64,000 nucleotides of DNA. Origin: Aquimarina rhabdastrellae (GTDB taxonomy: Bacteria; Bacteroidota; Bacteroidia; Flavobacteriales; Flavobacteriaceae). The stretch is from positions 310,001 through 374,000 of the forward strand of contig CANDNT010000001.1 of assembly GCA_947387485.1 (NCBI GenBank), read 5' to 3'. The notes under the pieces are model-generated. The model did not search any database. It had not been told where the DNA came from and saw only the letters and a list, made by a program, of their open reading frames with translations. The translations under genes were made by a program, and so were the position numbers. Every line of letters starts with the position of its first letter. Position 1 is the stretch's first letter. Positions 51,974-60,884 of the stretch are shown one piece after another.

Positions 51974-53383
51974 ATGTGGCAAATTATTAAAAACGAATGG
52001 CATCTCTTAATCCGGAGTCGTGCTTTATTAACGGTTAGTTTAGGCTTCGTCTTAACATTTTTGGTTTCGGTATTTCTAGGTGACTTACAATCGCAAAAAC
52101 AAAACAAAAAGTATAAAACTGCTAAAGAACATTTACGAGAAAAATGGGAAAGCATTGAAGAAATGAATCCTCATGGTGCAGCTCATTATGGAACATATGT
52201 ATTTAAACCTTCAAATTTATTAAGCGGTTTAGACGAAGGTGTAAATAGTATTACAGGTAATGTGTTACGTGTTGAAGGTCATGTACAAAACGAAATTGTA
52301 CATTCTGAAGCATCACAAATGCAATCAATTTCTAAATTTGGTAAACTTAAAAGCTCACTTTTATTGCAGTACATCGTTCCGCTTTTATTGATTTTTTTAG
52401 CATTTCAATCTATCAATAGTGAAAAACAAAGTGGACGATTAAAATTAATGCTTATGCAAGGACAAAATCCCGCTAACATTGTATTTGCCAAGACGCTTTC
52501 TATTTGGCTATACGGAATTGCATTATTAATACTAAGCATTTTAGTATATACGTTACTCAATCTTAATCATATATATAGTGATTTGATAAGCAGAATGTTA
52601 TTCTTTTTTATCTCTTACGGTTTATATTACTATGCTTTATGCGGGTTAACAATATATTTTTCAATACGATGGAAACATACTAGTCTTGCATTAACATCAA
52701 TGTTAGGTATCTGGATTATATGGACTATTTTTTTTCCAAATATATTAATGAGTAGCGTTGAAAAATGGCATAAATTACCCAGTAGAGCCACTTTTAATAC
52801 AGCAATGAAAAATGATCGTTCAAAAGGACTAGATGGACACAATCCTGCAGACGAACGAAGAAAACACCTAGAAGAACAAGTTCTAAAACAATATAAAGTA
52901 GATAGTCTCTCACAATTGCCCATTAATTTCGATGGAATTTTAATGCAAGAAGATGAAACATATGGAAATAAAGTTTGGGATAAGCATTTTGGAGAATTGC
53001 GAAATGTTTTAAAACAACAGAAACAATCCTATCAATTAGGAGGTGTCTTAAATCCATTTATTTCACTTCAAAATGCAAGTATGGGGTTTGCTGGTAATGA
53101 TAATTTACATCACCAAGAATTTTTGGTGCAAGTAGAAACCTTTCGTCGTGGATTTATCAAATCGCTAAACGATAAACATGCTTACGGCGGTTCCAAAACA
53201 GGTGATTGGGGTTGGAAAGCCAATAAATCGTTTTATAAATCTATTGAAGATTTTCAATATCAACCTACTGCAATTTCATCTGTATTTTCTCACTATATAG
53301 TTGATCTTGTATTCTTACTTTTTTGGGGATTCATAGTAAGTATTCTTCTGATTTTAGGAACTAAAAAAATGCAAATTCTATGA
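51974..53383 (+). CDS. ABC-2 type permease, DUF3526-like (subunit 1)
   Basis: A 469-residue membrane protein. One helix near residues 17-34 is followed by a large extracytoplasmic segment (about 35-130), four or five helices between about 135 and 255, a second large soluble segment (about 265-435), and a last helix near 440-462. That arrangement, with soluble domains inserted between helices, fits the DUF3526 family of ABC-2 permeases. The start is eight bases after the ATPase stop, and its stop overlaps the next ATG (ATGA at 53380). Substrate unknown. Confidence 0.85.
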   Translation: MWQIIKNEWHLLIRSRALLTVSLGFVLTFLVSVFLGDLQSQKQNKKYKTAKEHLREKWESIEEMNPHGAAHYGTYVFKPSNLLSGLDEGVNSITGNVLRVEGHVQNEIVHSEASQMQSISKFGKLKSSLLLQYIVPLLLIFLAFQSINSEKQSGRLKLMLMQGQNPANIVFAKTLSIWLYGIALLILSILVYTLLNLNHIYSDLISRMLFFFISYGLYYYALCGLTIYFSIRWKHTSLALTSMLGIWIIWTIFFPNILMSSVEKWHKLPSRATFNTAMKNDRSKGLDGHNPADERRKHLEEQVLKQYKVDSLSQLPINFDGILMQEDETYGNKVWDKHFGELRNVLKQQKQSYQLGGVLNPFISLQNASMGFAGNDNLHHQEFLVQVETFRRGFIKSLNDKHAYGGSKTGDWGWKANKSFYKSIEDFQYQPTAISSVFSHYIVDLVFLLFWGFIVSILLILGTKKMQIL

Positions 53384-54672
53384 AAAATATAAACCTATTT
53401 TTATACGAATGGAAGCATTTTATTCGCAATCCATTCAAAGTAATAGCTGTATTACTTCTTACATTTGCTGCCATTTATGGATTACATAATGGTGCTAGTT
53501 TATACCATAAACAAAAACAAGAAATTGAACGAATACAAGAAAAGGTAAAAGAAGATCGAAAAGAATACCGTCTAAATTATACTAAAGAAGATCCTAAACC
53601 TAGTGCTCAAGAACCTATAATGGCAATTTGGTTTAATCATATTTACCAATTTAAAAAACCTGCTTCAGCGATAGTGTATAGCATAGGACAAGCCGAACAA
53701 TATGGATTCTATAAATGGGTAAATGTACGTTCAAGTCCTTATGATAATGATATGACTCAGGAAATTGCCAATCCAGAACGTTTAAATGGAGGTACCATTG
53801 ATTTTTCTTTTGCTTTGCTATTTTTATTACCTCTAGTATTACTTGTTTTACTTTATAATATTAGAAGTTTAGAAACCGAACAAGGTTTTATCACTCTTGT
53901 AGAAGTTCAGCATCCTAAAAATACTACATGGCTTTTATCAAGAATCACATTCTATCTGGTTCTCATGATTATAATTATTAGTGGTTTAATCTTTTATGGT
54001 GCATTACTTACTAATTTGTTCAAAACAATGAGTAGCGCCTTTTTTCTAATGTTGCTTTATAGTTTAAGTTATTTATTGTTTTGGTTTATTTTATACTATT
54101 ATATTTTAAGGAAAGGAAAAAGCATTATACATAACTCTTTAGTAATGATAGGTGTTTATGTACTTATTGCATTTATTATTCCAGCTACCGTAAGTCAATA
54201 TTTGAGTATAAAACACCCTGCTAATCTTATGACAGATTTAATAGATGTAAGAGATGACAGATGGGAACTTTATGAGCAGCCCGATAGTCTTATTTTAAAA
54301 AACCTCTATATTTTAATACCTAAAATAAAGGACATTTCTGTGTCAACTGATCGTGCAAAAACAATGGCCAAAAATATTGGTTATTATGCTTTGGCAAATG
54401 AATTTATGAAAAAAAGTGCTCTAGCTATTGAAGAAGATAGTAAAGCTAAAAATCAATTTATACGTGCTACATTTTGGTTTAACCCTATTTCATTTTATCA
54501 AAATAGATTAAATAAAATTGCAAAAACTCATTTCTTGGATTATAAAGCTTATCGAGATAAAATTCAGGAAACCATAGATAAACAAAATCATACAATGATT
54601 ATAGACACTTGGAACGATGTTAAGGTTGATCAAAAGAAATACAATGAGTATTATACTATATTTTCAGAATGA
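53380..54672 (+). CDS. ABC-2 type permease, DUF3526-like (subunit 2)
   Basis: A 430-residue permease related in layout to the preceding one: a first helix (about 19-36), an extracytoplasmic segment (about 37-145), five or so helices (about 150-280), then a long soluble C-terminal part without a terminal helix. It opens with NLFLYEWKHFIRNPFKVIAV, the amphipathic pre-helix typical of these proteins. The ATGA overlap with subunit 1 implies coupled translation and a heterodimeric transporter. A 150-base spacer without a hairpin separates it from the S46 peptidase. Confidence 0.83.
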   Translation: MKNINLFLYEWKHFIRNPFKVIAVLLLTFAAIYGLHNGASLYHKQKQEIERIQEKVKEDRKEYRLNYTKEDPKPSAQEPIMAIWFNHIYQFKKPASAIVYSIGQAEQYGFYKWVNVRSSPYDNDMTQEIANPERLNGGTIDFSFALLFLLPLVLLVLLYNIRSLETEQGFITLVEVQHPKNTTWLLSRITFYLVLMIIIISGLIFYGALLTNLFKTMSSAFFLMLLYSLSYLLFWFILYYYILRKGKSIIHNSLVMIGVYVLIAFIIPATVSQYLSIKHPANLMTDLIDVRDDRWELYEQPDSLILKNLYILIPKIKDISVSTDRAKTMAKNIGYYALANEFMKKSALAIEEDSKAKNQFIRATFWFNPISFYQNRLNKIAKTHFLDYKAYRDKIQETIDKQNHTMIIDTWNDVKVDQKKYNEYYTIFSE

Positions 54673-54822
54673 TGTTAATGAACAATATCACTTTAAATCC
54701 TGATACTTTTGGTCATTAGCAGATATTATGTCTATCATTAATTACTTGATTATACCACTACTCTTCCCTACACAGATTAGTATTATAAGATGGTGGTTAT
54801 ATTAATTATAAATAATTTTATT

Positions 54823-56973
54823 ATGAGAAGAATATACTTCATACTTACAACTTTTTTAATTTCTTTTTCGGGCACATTGTTTGCCAATGAAGGAATGTGG
54901 TTTTTAATGCATATAGAGCGACTTAACCAGCGTGATATGGAAAAAATGGGACTACAGCTCACGGCAGAAGAAATTTATAGCATCAATAATCAAAGCTTAA
55001 AAGATGCCATTGTACAATTTGATGGCGGATGTACTGCAAGTATTATTTCTAATAGCGGATTGGTAATAACAAATCACCACTGTGGATATAATGCAATTGC
55101 AGAATTATCAACCGAAGAATCCAATTATTTAAAAAATGGTTTTTGGGCAAATTCAATAAACGACGAATTAAAACCTAAAAGCTTATCGGTAAGATTTTTT
55201 GTAAGAATGGACGATGTATCTGATCGCATTCTATCAAAAGTTAACGATACCATGTCTGAAAAAGAACGTGAAGCTTTTATCAACAAAGAAATCGCAAAAA
55301 TCGAACAAGAAAATAATGAAGGAGGAAAATATACCGTTTCTGTTCGTTCGTTCTATCAGGGTAATGAATATTACTATTTTGTATATCAAGATTATAAAGA
55401 TGTAAGATTAGTAGGAACACCACCAGAAAGCATCGGAAAATATGGAGGTGATACAGATAACTGGGAATGGCCACGACACACTGGTGATTTTTCGCTATTC
55501 AGAGTTTATGCAGATGCAGATGGTAATCCTGCACCCTATTCAAAAGAGAATGTACCTTTAAAAGCAAAATATCATTTGCCCGTAAACATAAATGGTGTAA
55601 AAGAAAATGATTTTGCAATGATTTTAGGGTATCCTGGAAGAACCAATCGCTGGATGCCTGCAGAAGGAATTGAACAAAATGTAAATTATGCTTACCCTGC
55701 TTGGGTCGAAGCTTCTAAATTAAGTATGGATGTGATGAAGAAGTATATGAACAAAGATGAGTCTGTAAATTTAATGTACGCTTCTAAGTATGCTGGAATA
55801 GCTAATTACTGGAAAAATCGTCAAGGAATGATTGATGCTTTGACCAAACATAAAACGGCTAAAACTAAACGTAAATTAGAAAAGAAGTTTAATAAATGGG
55901 CTAACAAAAAAGAGCATAAAGCAATTTATGGAAATGTAGTAACAAACATTAACAATTATTACAACTTAACAAATGAAAAGGCTAAGCATGATAATTATTT
56001 GATATCTCTTTTACGTTCCAGTAAGTTTTCTGTTTTACCATACAGTCTAGGGCGAATTTTAACAAATTATACCAATTCTAATGAAGCTAAGCGAAAAGAA
56101 ATCTTACCACAACTAACTGCCTTTATTGAAAGTTCTTATAAAGAATATCACTTACCACTAGAAAAAGAGATATTAGCTACACAATTAAAACTATACAATT
56201 CAAAATCAAACTATAAATTACCTCGAGAAATTATTACAGTTCAAAAAATAGGCTTTAATACTTATGTAACCAACAGCTTTAAAAATAGTATTTTCAAATC
56301 CAAAGAGAGTTTAGAAACTTTTATAAAAAATCCAGATGTAGATCAATTAAAAAATGATCCTTTATATAAATTATCCTCAGATCTACTCGCTAAATATAGA
56401 GAACAACCAGAACAATTGGTTCAACCTATAAACGATTATCAAACTTCTTTTAGACTTTTAGTAGACGGTCTACGAAAATCTGGATTAAGCAGTATTTTAT
56501 ATCCTGATGCCAATTCCACACTTAGATTGACTTATGGTAAGGTTAGAGCATTACCCAAAGATGCTAGAAACGATGCTAATATAAACAATTACACTACACT
56601 TAAAGGAATGATTAAGAAGTATAAACCCAATGATGCTGAGTTTGATTTACCAAGTGATATGCTTAATATCTATGAGAAAAAAGATTATGGGCGATATGCA
56701 GATGACAAAGGGTATTTACCTGTAAACTTCTTAACAGACAATGATATAACTGGAGGAAATTCAGGTTCACCAGTTCTTAATGGTAAAGGCGAATTAATCG
56801 GTTTGGCTTTTGATGGAAATATTGAAGCCATTGCAGGTGATGTCATTTTTGATCACAACTTACAACGCACTATAAATGTAGATATTAGATATGTTCTTTG
56901 GCTTATTGACAAATACTCTAATGCAAAACATATTGTAGACGAATTAACCATAGTAAAAAAAGGAAATCCTTAG
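54823..56973 (+). CDS. S46 family dipeptidyl peptidase (DPP7-like)
   Basis: A 716-residue periplasmic serine exopeptidase that releases dipeptides from oligopeptide N-termini. Signal peptide 1-21 (ending LFANE), with mature N-terminus NEGMWFLMHI typical of S46. Catalytic His is in TNHHCGY (85-86), Asp is in WEWPRHTGDF (Asp222), and the nucleophile is Ser647 in GGNSGSPV. The residue 18 positions after the serine, which is Arg in acid-specific DPP11 and Gly in DPP7, is Gly665 here, so a preference for hydrophobic P1 residues is inferred. I use the ATG at 54823, since it starts the signal peptide. It sits between ABC permeases and a metallochaperone gene. Confidence 0.92.
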   Translation: MRRIYFILTTFLISFSGTLFANEGMWFLMHIERLNQRDMEKMGLQLTAEEIYSINNQSLKDAIVQFDGGCTASIISNSGLVITNHHCGYNAIAELSTEESNYLKNGFWANSINDELKPKSLSVRFFVRMDDVSDRILSKVNDTMSEKEREAFINKEIAKIEQENNEGGKYTVSVRSFYQGNEYYYFVYQDYKDVRLVGTPPESIGKYGGDTDNWEWPRHTGDFSLFRVYADADGNPAPYSKENVPLKAKYHLPVNINGVKENDFAMILGYPGRTNRWMPAEGIEQNVNYAYPAWVEASKLSMDVMKKYMNKDESVNLMYASKYAGIANYWKNRQGMIDALTKHKTAKTKRKLEKKFNKWANKKEHKAIYGNVVTNINNYYNLTNEKAKHDNYLISLLRSSKFSVLPYSLGRILTNYTNSNEAKRKEILPQLTAFIESSYKEYHLPLEKEILATQLKLYNSKSNYKLPREIITVQKIGFNTYVTNSFKNSIFKSKESLETFIKNPDVDQLKNDPLYKLSSDLLAKYREQPEQLVQPINDYQTSFRLLVDGLRKSGLSSILYPDANSTLRLTYGKVRALPKDARNDANINNYTTLKGMIKKYKPNDAEFDLPSDMLNIYEKKDYGRYADDKGYLPVNFLTDNDITGGNSGSPVLNGKGELIGLAFDGNIEAIAGDVIFDHNLQRTINVDIRYVLWLIDKYSNAKHIVDELTIVKKGNP

Positions 56974-57003
56974 AAAAATCAACAAATTAGTACGGCTATT
57001 CAA

Positions 57004-58212
57004 ATGAACAACAAAAAACTTCCAGTAACAGTATTAAGTGGTTTTCTTGGAGCAGGAAAAACAACTTTACTCAATCACATTTTGCATAACAAAGAAGGTT
57101 TAAAAGTTGCTGTAATTGTAAATGATATGAGCGAAGTTAATGTAGATGCTCAATTAGTTAAAAATGAAAATACTATTTCTCGTACCGAAGAAAAATTAGT
57201 TGAAATGAGTAATGGTTGTATTTGTTGTACACTTAGAGAGGATCTAATGATTGAAGTGGAGCGATTAGCAGAAGAAAATCGATTTGACTATCTACTCATA
57301 GAAAGCACAGGAATTAGTGAACCCATTCCCGTAGCGCAAACTTTCTCTTTTGTAGATGAAGAAAACGGGATTGATTTATCGCGTTTTAGCTATGTAGACA
57401 CTATGGTTACTGTTGTAGATGCATTTAATTTCTATAAAGATTTTGGTAGTCATGAAACCTTAATGGATAGAGATTTAACTAACATAGACGGCGATTACCG
57501 TACTATTGTAAATCTATTAACCGATCAAATCGAGTTTGCCAATGTAATTATTTTGAATAAAACCGATTTGGTCTCAGAAGTAGCACTTAAAACGTTAAAA
57601 GCAACGATACAAAAACTCAATCCATCAGCAAAAATTATAGCGTCATCATTTAGTAAAATAAACCCTAAAGACATATTACATACTGGTTTATTCAACTTTG
57701 AAGAAGCAGAACAAAGTGCTGGTTGGATAGCTGAACTCAATAAAGAAGAGCACACACCTGAAACCGAAGAATATGGTATTTCATCCTTTGTATATCGTAG
57801 TAAAAAACCTTTTGATCCACAGCGTTTTTGGCAATATGTTCAACATAAATTCCCTAATACCATAATACGAAGTAAAGGTCTATTTTGGATAGCCTCGCGC
57901 CCAGAACAAGCACTGATTTGGGGACAAGCTGGTGGTTCTTTACGAGCAGATAACGCTGGTGTTTGGTGGGCGTCTATGCCATTTAAAGAACGTATTAAAT
58001 ATGCTGCTTTTATTAATAATCAAGAAGAAATTGAAAACGATTGGAACACTTTTTTTGGTGATCGAAAGAATGAAATTGTTTTTATAGGACAACATATGGA
58101 TGAAATTCTTATTAAATCACAATTGGACAACTGTCTTGCTACAGATGTAGAGTTGACTACCGAAAAATGGAAAAAAGGTTATCACGATGATTGGCCCGTT
58201 CAACGTGCATAA
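57004..58212 (+). CDS. CobW/COG0523 family GTPase, putative metal chaperone
   Basis: A 402-residue G3E GTPase. It has Walker A GFLGAGKT (13-20), the metal-binding GCICCTLR (CxCC at 72-75), ESTGISEP and NKTD for guanine specificity, plus a C-terminal CobW_C domain (about 270-400). Members such as ZNG1 and YeiR hand zinc to client enzymes and are often induced by zinc limitation. It follows the S46 peptidase by 30 bases. No Zur-type box was recognised at the operon promoter. The client is unknown; no vitamin B12 genes are near, so a true CobW role is unlikely. Confidence 0.9.
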   Translation: MNNKKLPVTVLSGFLGAGKTTLLNHILHNKEGLKVAVIVNDMSEVNVDAQLVKNENTISRTEEKLVEMSNGCICCTLREDLMIEVERLAEENRFDYLLIESTGISEPIPVAQTFSFVDEENGIDLSRFSYVDTMVTVVDAFNFYKDFGSHETLMDRDLTNIDGDYRTIVNLLTDQIEFANVIILNKTDLVSEVALKTLKATIQKLNPSAKIIASSFSKINPKDILHTGLFNFEEAEQSAGWIAELNKEEHTPETEEYGISSFVYRSKKPFDPQRFWQYVQHKFPNTIIRSKGLFWIASRPEQALIWGQAGGSLRADNAGVWWASMPFKERIKYAAFINNQEEIENDWNTFFGDRKNEIVFIGQHMDEILIKSQLDNCLATDVELTTEKWKKGYHDDWPVQRA

Positions 58213-58237
58213 ACTCTCAACTAAGCTTTAATTAAAA

Positions 58238-58343
58238 TAACCCGTAGTACGTTTATAAAAATTGTGCAACTTATAAGATGATTTTGAAAACATTAATCCT
58301 AGTTAGGATTAAAATCAATTAATTATAAATACGCTACGGGTTA
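58238..58343. repeat. Structured inverted-repeat element, possible MITE
   Basis: Terminal inverted repeats TAACCCGTAG (58238-58247) and CTACGGGTTA (58334-58343), with further matching TTTATAA/TTATAAA just inside, surround an internal hairpin TTAATCCTA/TAGGATTAA (58293-58312) nested in TGATTTT/AAAATCA. A TA at each outer edge would fit a TA target duplication. It also contains the stop codon of the MFS gene. A bidirectional terminator is the alternative. Confidence 0.5.
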
Positions 58344-59489
58344 TAATTTTGTTATAGATCGTTTAGTTATGAATATTAAATACATAGTAGAAGCAATAAC
58401 TATAGTATACGTTAGTCCTTCACTACCTATAAAATCCATACTTGTTCCTATAATACATAATCCTAAAAAACCTCCTAAAGCATCCATAAAAACAAAGGAT
58501 GTATTTGCAGAAATCTGATCTTCTTTTCTAAAAACTCTACCTATATATCCTAATCCTGTAGCATATATTCCGCCCATACATCCTCCCCAAATCACCAACA
58601 TAATCAAAGCGATACCTTGACTTGCATATACAGCCAGTGCCAAAAACACTGCACAAATAACCGAAATACATACACAAGCATAAATTATGCGAATATTGTC
58701 TACAAAAGCGGATAAAGAACTTACCAAAGTACCTATACTTACACTCCCCAACATAAACATTGTTACTAATAGTGAAGCTTGATAAGGTGATAAACCATTT
58801 GCTATACCATAGATAGTTAAAAAAGAGGGTAACCCAAAAAAACATATCCCTCCTACCAATGCAGAAAGCATTACAATCTTGGCTTGCTTAAAAACATATT
58901 TCAATCGTATTTCTGAGCTTGCCTGTATACTTGGTCGTTGTTTAATCCCTATAAAAAGAAGAGCTATAGGTATAACCGGGATTATTGTATTAGTAATAAA
59001 TTGAAATTCTTTGGTTGTTATAAATTGCAGCATAATAGGTCCTGATGCAATTCCTAAAGATAAAGATGCCGAATATAACCCTAATAATAAACCTTTTATT
59101 TTTCCTTTAGCGATGAGATTTAGCCATGTTTGTATGACTACCAATAGCATACTTGTAGCCAAACCATAAATAAAAACACCGCTCAACCAACCATAAAAAC
59201 TTTCGTTAAAACTTAAACTATAAATACAGATGCTACGAATCAAAGAAGCTCCTACAATCGTTTGTACTACACCTAGTTTCAATACTATCAAAGAAATATG
59301 TTTAAACAACATTATAGTAGCTAATATCTCAAACGACATAACTATACCGATCCACATTGTACTATACCCCTGCTCTTGCATCGTAAGTGGGAATATGATA
59401 TAATTAATTCCAGAGCTCAGTTGTACACTAAATGTAACCACGATGATCAATAAGGGGATAATTTTCTTCAAAAGACTACTATTATTCAT
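58341..59489 (-). CDS. MFS transporter (YcaD-like), last gene of the amine operon
   Basis: A 382-residue major facilitator protein with 12 predicted helices in two halves. The helix 4-5 region reads VVIQTWLNLIAKGKIKGLLL followed by GLYSASLSLGIASGP, which resembles YcaD-type and sugar/drug exporter MFS proteins. Substrate cannot be read from sequence; given the glutamate-decarboxylase-like and amine-gated-channel-like genes upstream, export or exchange of an amino acid or amine is plausible. It starts six bases after the Cache-sensor gene, and its TAA lies inside the right arm of the inverted-repeat element. Confidence 0.85.
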   Translation of the reverse strand: MNNSSLLKKIIPLLIIVVTFSVQLSSGINYIIFPLTMQEQGYSTMWIGIVMSFEILATIMLFKHISLIVLKLGVVQTIVGASLIRSICIYSLSFNESFYGWLSGVFIYGLATSMLLVVIQTWLNLIAKGKIKGLLLGLYSASLSLGIASGPIMLQFITTKEFQFITNTIIPVIPIALLFIGIKQRPSIQASSEIRLKYVFKQAKIVMLSALVGGICFFGLPSFLTIYGIANGLSPYQASLLVTMFMLGSVSIGTLVSSLSAFVDNIRIIYACVCISVICAVFLALAVYASQGIALIMLVIWGGCMGGIYATGLGYIGRVFRKEDQISANTSFVFMDALGGFLGLCIIGTSMDFIGSEGLTYTIVIASTMYLIFITKRSITKL

Positions 59490-59495
59490 GTTATT

Positions 59496-60872
59496 TTATT
59501 CCTTATATTTTTCTAGATCCATTATCATATAAATTCCAGCAGTAGTCGATGACGTAAAACTATCAATAGTGATCTCATATCGTCTCAATTGATTAATACC
59601 TGTAACAAAATCAAATTCATGATAGTCCATTAGATTATTCTCTACTCTTGGGTTACTATGTTTATAAAACTGTCTTTCAAAATCATAGTTAAAACCTCCT
59701 TCTATAATGCATTTCAATTTAAAATGAGTTAACTGTTCTTCTTCCATTTTCACTGTCATTTTTACATTATCTACATTTGTTTTTTCTGCTACAAAAACAA
59801 TCAATTTTGCGATCATTTCTTTATAAAAGACTATAGGTTTCCCATAAACTTTACTCGGTATTTTTGTTTCTTGATCAATAAATAACATTATTCGTGCTTC
59901 TTGAGCTTGTAAAATCAAACTATAAAACAAGTCATCTAGATCCCAATTTTGATACACTTTTACTATATTCTTCTCCTTATTTATACTTTCTCTGTAGTGT
60001 ATAATATGAGTAATCCAGTCATATAATTGTTTATGACTATAATCTCTTACCTTTAGTTTATATAAGATAGCTCTGTTTATTTTCTCTAAAATGGCTATTC
60101 GCTCTATGTTGGTTTCTTCTATATGTTGTTTAAGTTTTATAACTTGTTCTACTCTTGTACTATTATTTTTAATTACACTTTGTGTATGTTTTCTTATATA
60201 TAAAATCAATAAACCCATTACCAATCCTATAAATAGAATTATTACAGCTGTTTTTTCAAAAGCTATTTTAATAGGTGCTAATCGCGTATAAAAATTACTT
60301 AATTCTAGATCCATACCTAACACACCTACAAAATCTCCTTTATTGTCATAAAAGGGAGCATAACCACTAATAAAAACACCCCATTCATCTTGGTATGGGT
60401 TAGACACTATCGTTTCTTGTTTAGTTAATGCACTAAGTAACTCTGGAGCTGGATTATTATATTCATCCATCAAAGCAGGTGCTTCATCTGGAAATCCATC
60501 TTTGTCATTATCATTTTGTGGACTAGGGTTTAAAACGAAATAAACCTTCTCCTCTTTTAAAATTGTCGTATAGATATAACGTATATTTCTAGCTGCTTTT
60601 CTTATTCTTTCTAGAGGTTCGTTATGTGCTATAAATAAGCTATCACTTCTTTCTGTATTTCTTGTAAACTGTCTATGTATTCTTCCATCTATTGTAGTAG
60701 CTGCAGCTGCGACATTAGATTTTAGTCCTATTTTTATCTCTTCTTTTAATGCTTCTATTGATTTAAGGTACAATAGATATGTTGAAAAAAAGATCAATAC
60801 AATAACGATAAAAGCTGTAGTTATAGCTTCTATTTTAGGTCTAATTTTTGTTATTGTTTTATGGGTACCCAT
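59496..60872 (-). CDS. Cache-domain membrane sensor with degenerate kinase-like C-terminus
   Basis: A 458-residue protein: membrane helix near 16-34, extracytoplasmic Cache/PDC-type ligand domain (about 35-200) with IRYIYTTILKEEKVYFVLNP, a DNDKDGFPDEAP loop and the closing GDFVGVLGMDLELSNF, then a second helix (about 208-224). The cytosolic part has a coiled coil and a helical pair reminiscent of histidine-kinase dimerisation helices, and an alpha/beta region laid out like a HATPase domain, but I see no phospho-acceptor HD/HE motif, no N box and no glycine boxes. It may be a pseudokinase that passes a binding signal to a partner. It lies 12 bases after the ion channel gene. Confidence 0.72.
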   Translation of the reverse strand: MGTHKTITKIRPKIEAITTAFIVIVLIFFSTYLLYLKSIEALKEEIKIGLKSNVAAAATTIDGRIHRQFTRNTERSDSLFIAHNEPLERIRKAARNIRYIYTTILKEEKVYFVLNPSPQNDNDKDGFPDEAPALMDEYNNPAPELLSALTKQETIVSNPYQDEWGVFISGYAPFYDNKGDFVGVLGMDLELSNFYTRLAPIKIAFEKTAVIILFIGLVMGLLILYIRKHTQSVIKNNSTRVEQVIKLKQHIEETNIERIAILEKINRAILYKLKVRDYSHKQLYDWITHIIHYRESINKEKNIVKVYQNWDLDDLFYSLILQAQEARIMLFIDQETKIPSKVYGKPIVFYKEMIAKLIVFVAEKTNVDNVKMTVKMEEEQLTHFKLKCIIEGGFNYDFERQFYKHSNPRVENNLMDYHEFDFVTGINQLRRYEITIDSFTSSTTAGIYMIMDLEKYKE

Positions 60873-60884
60873 TTGATGTTATTT

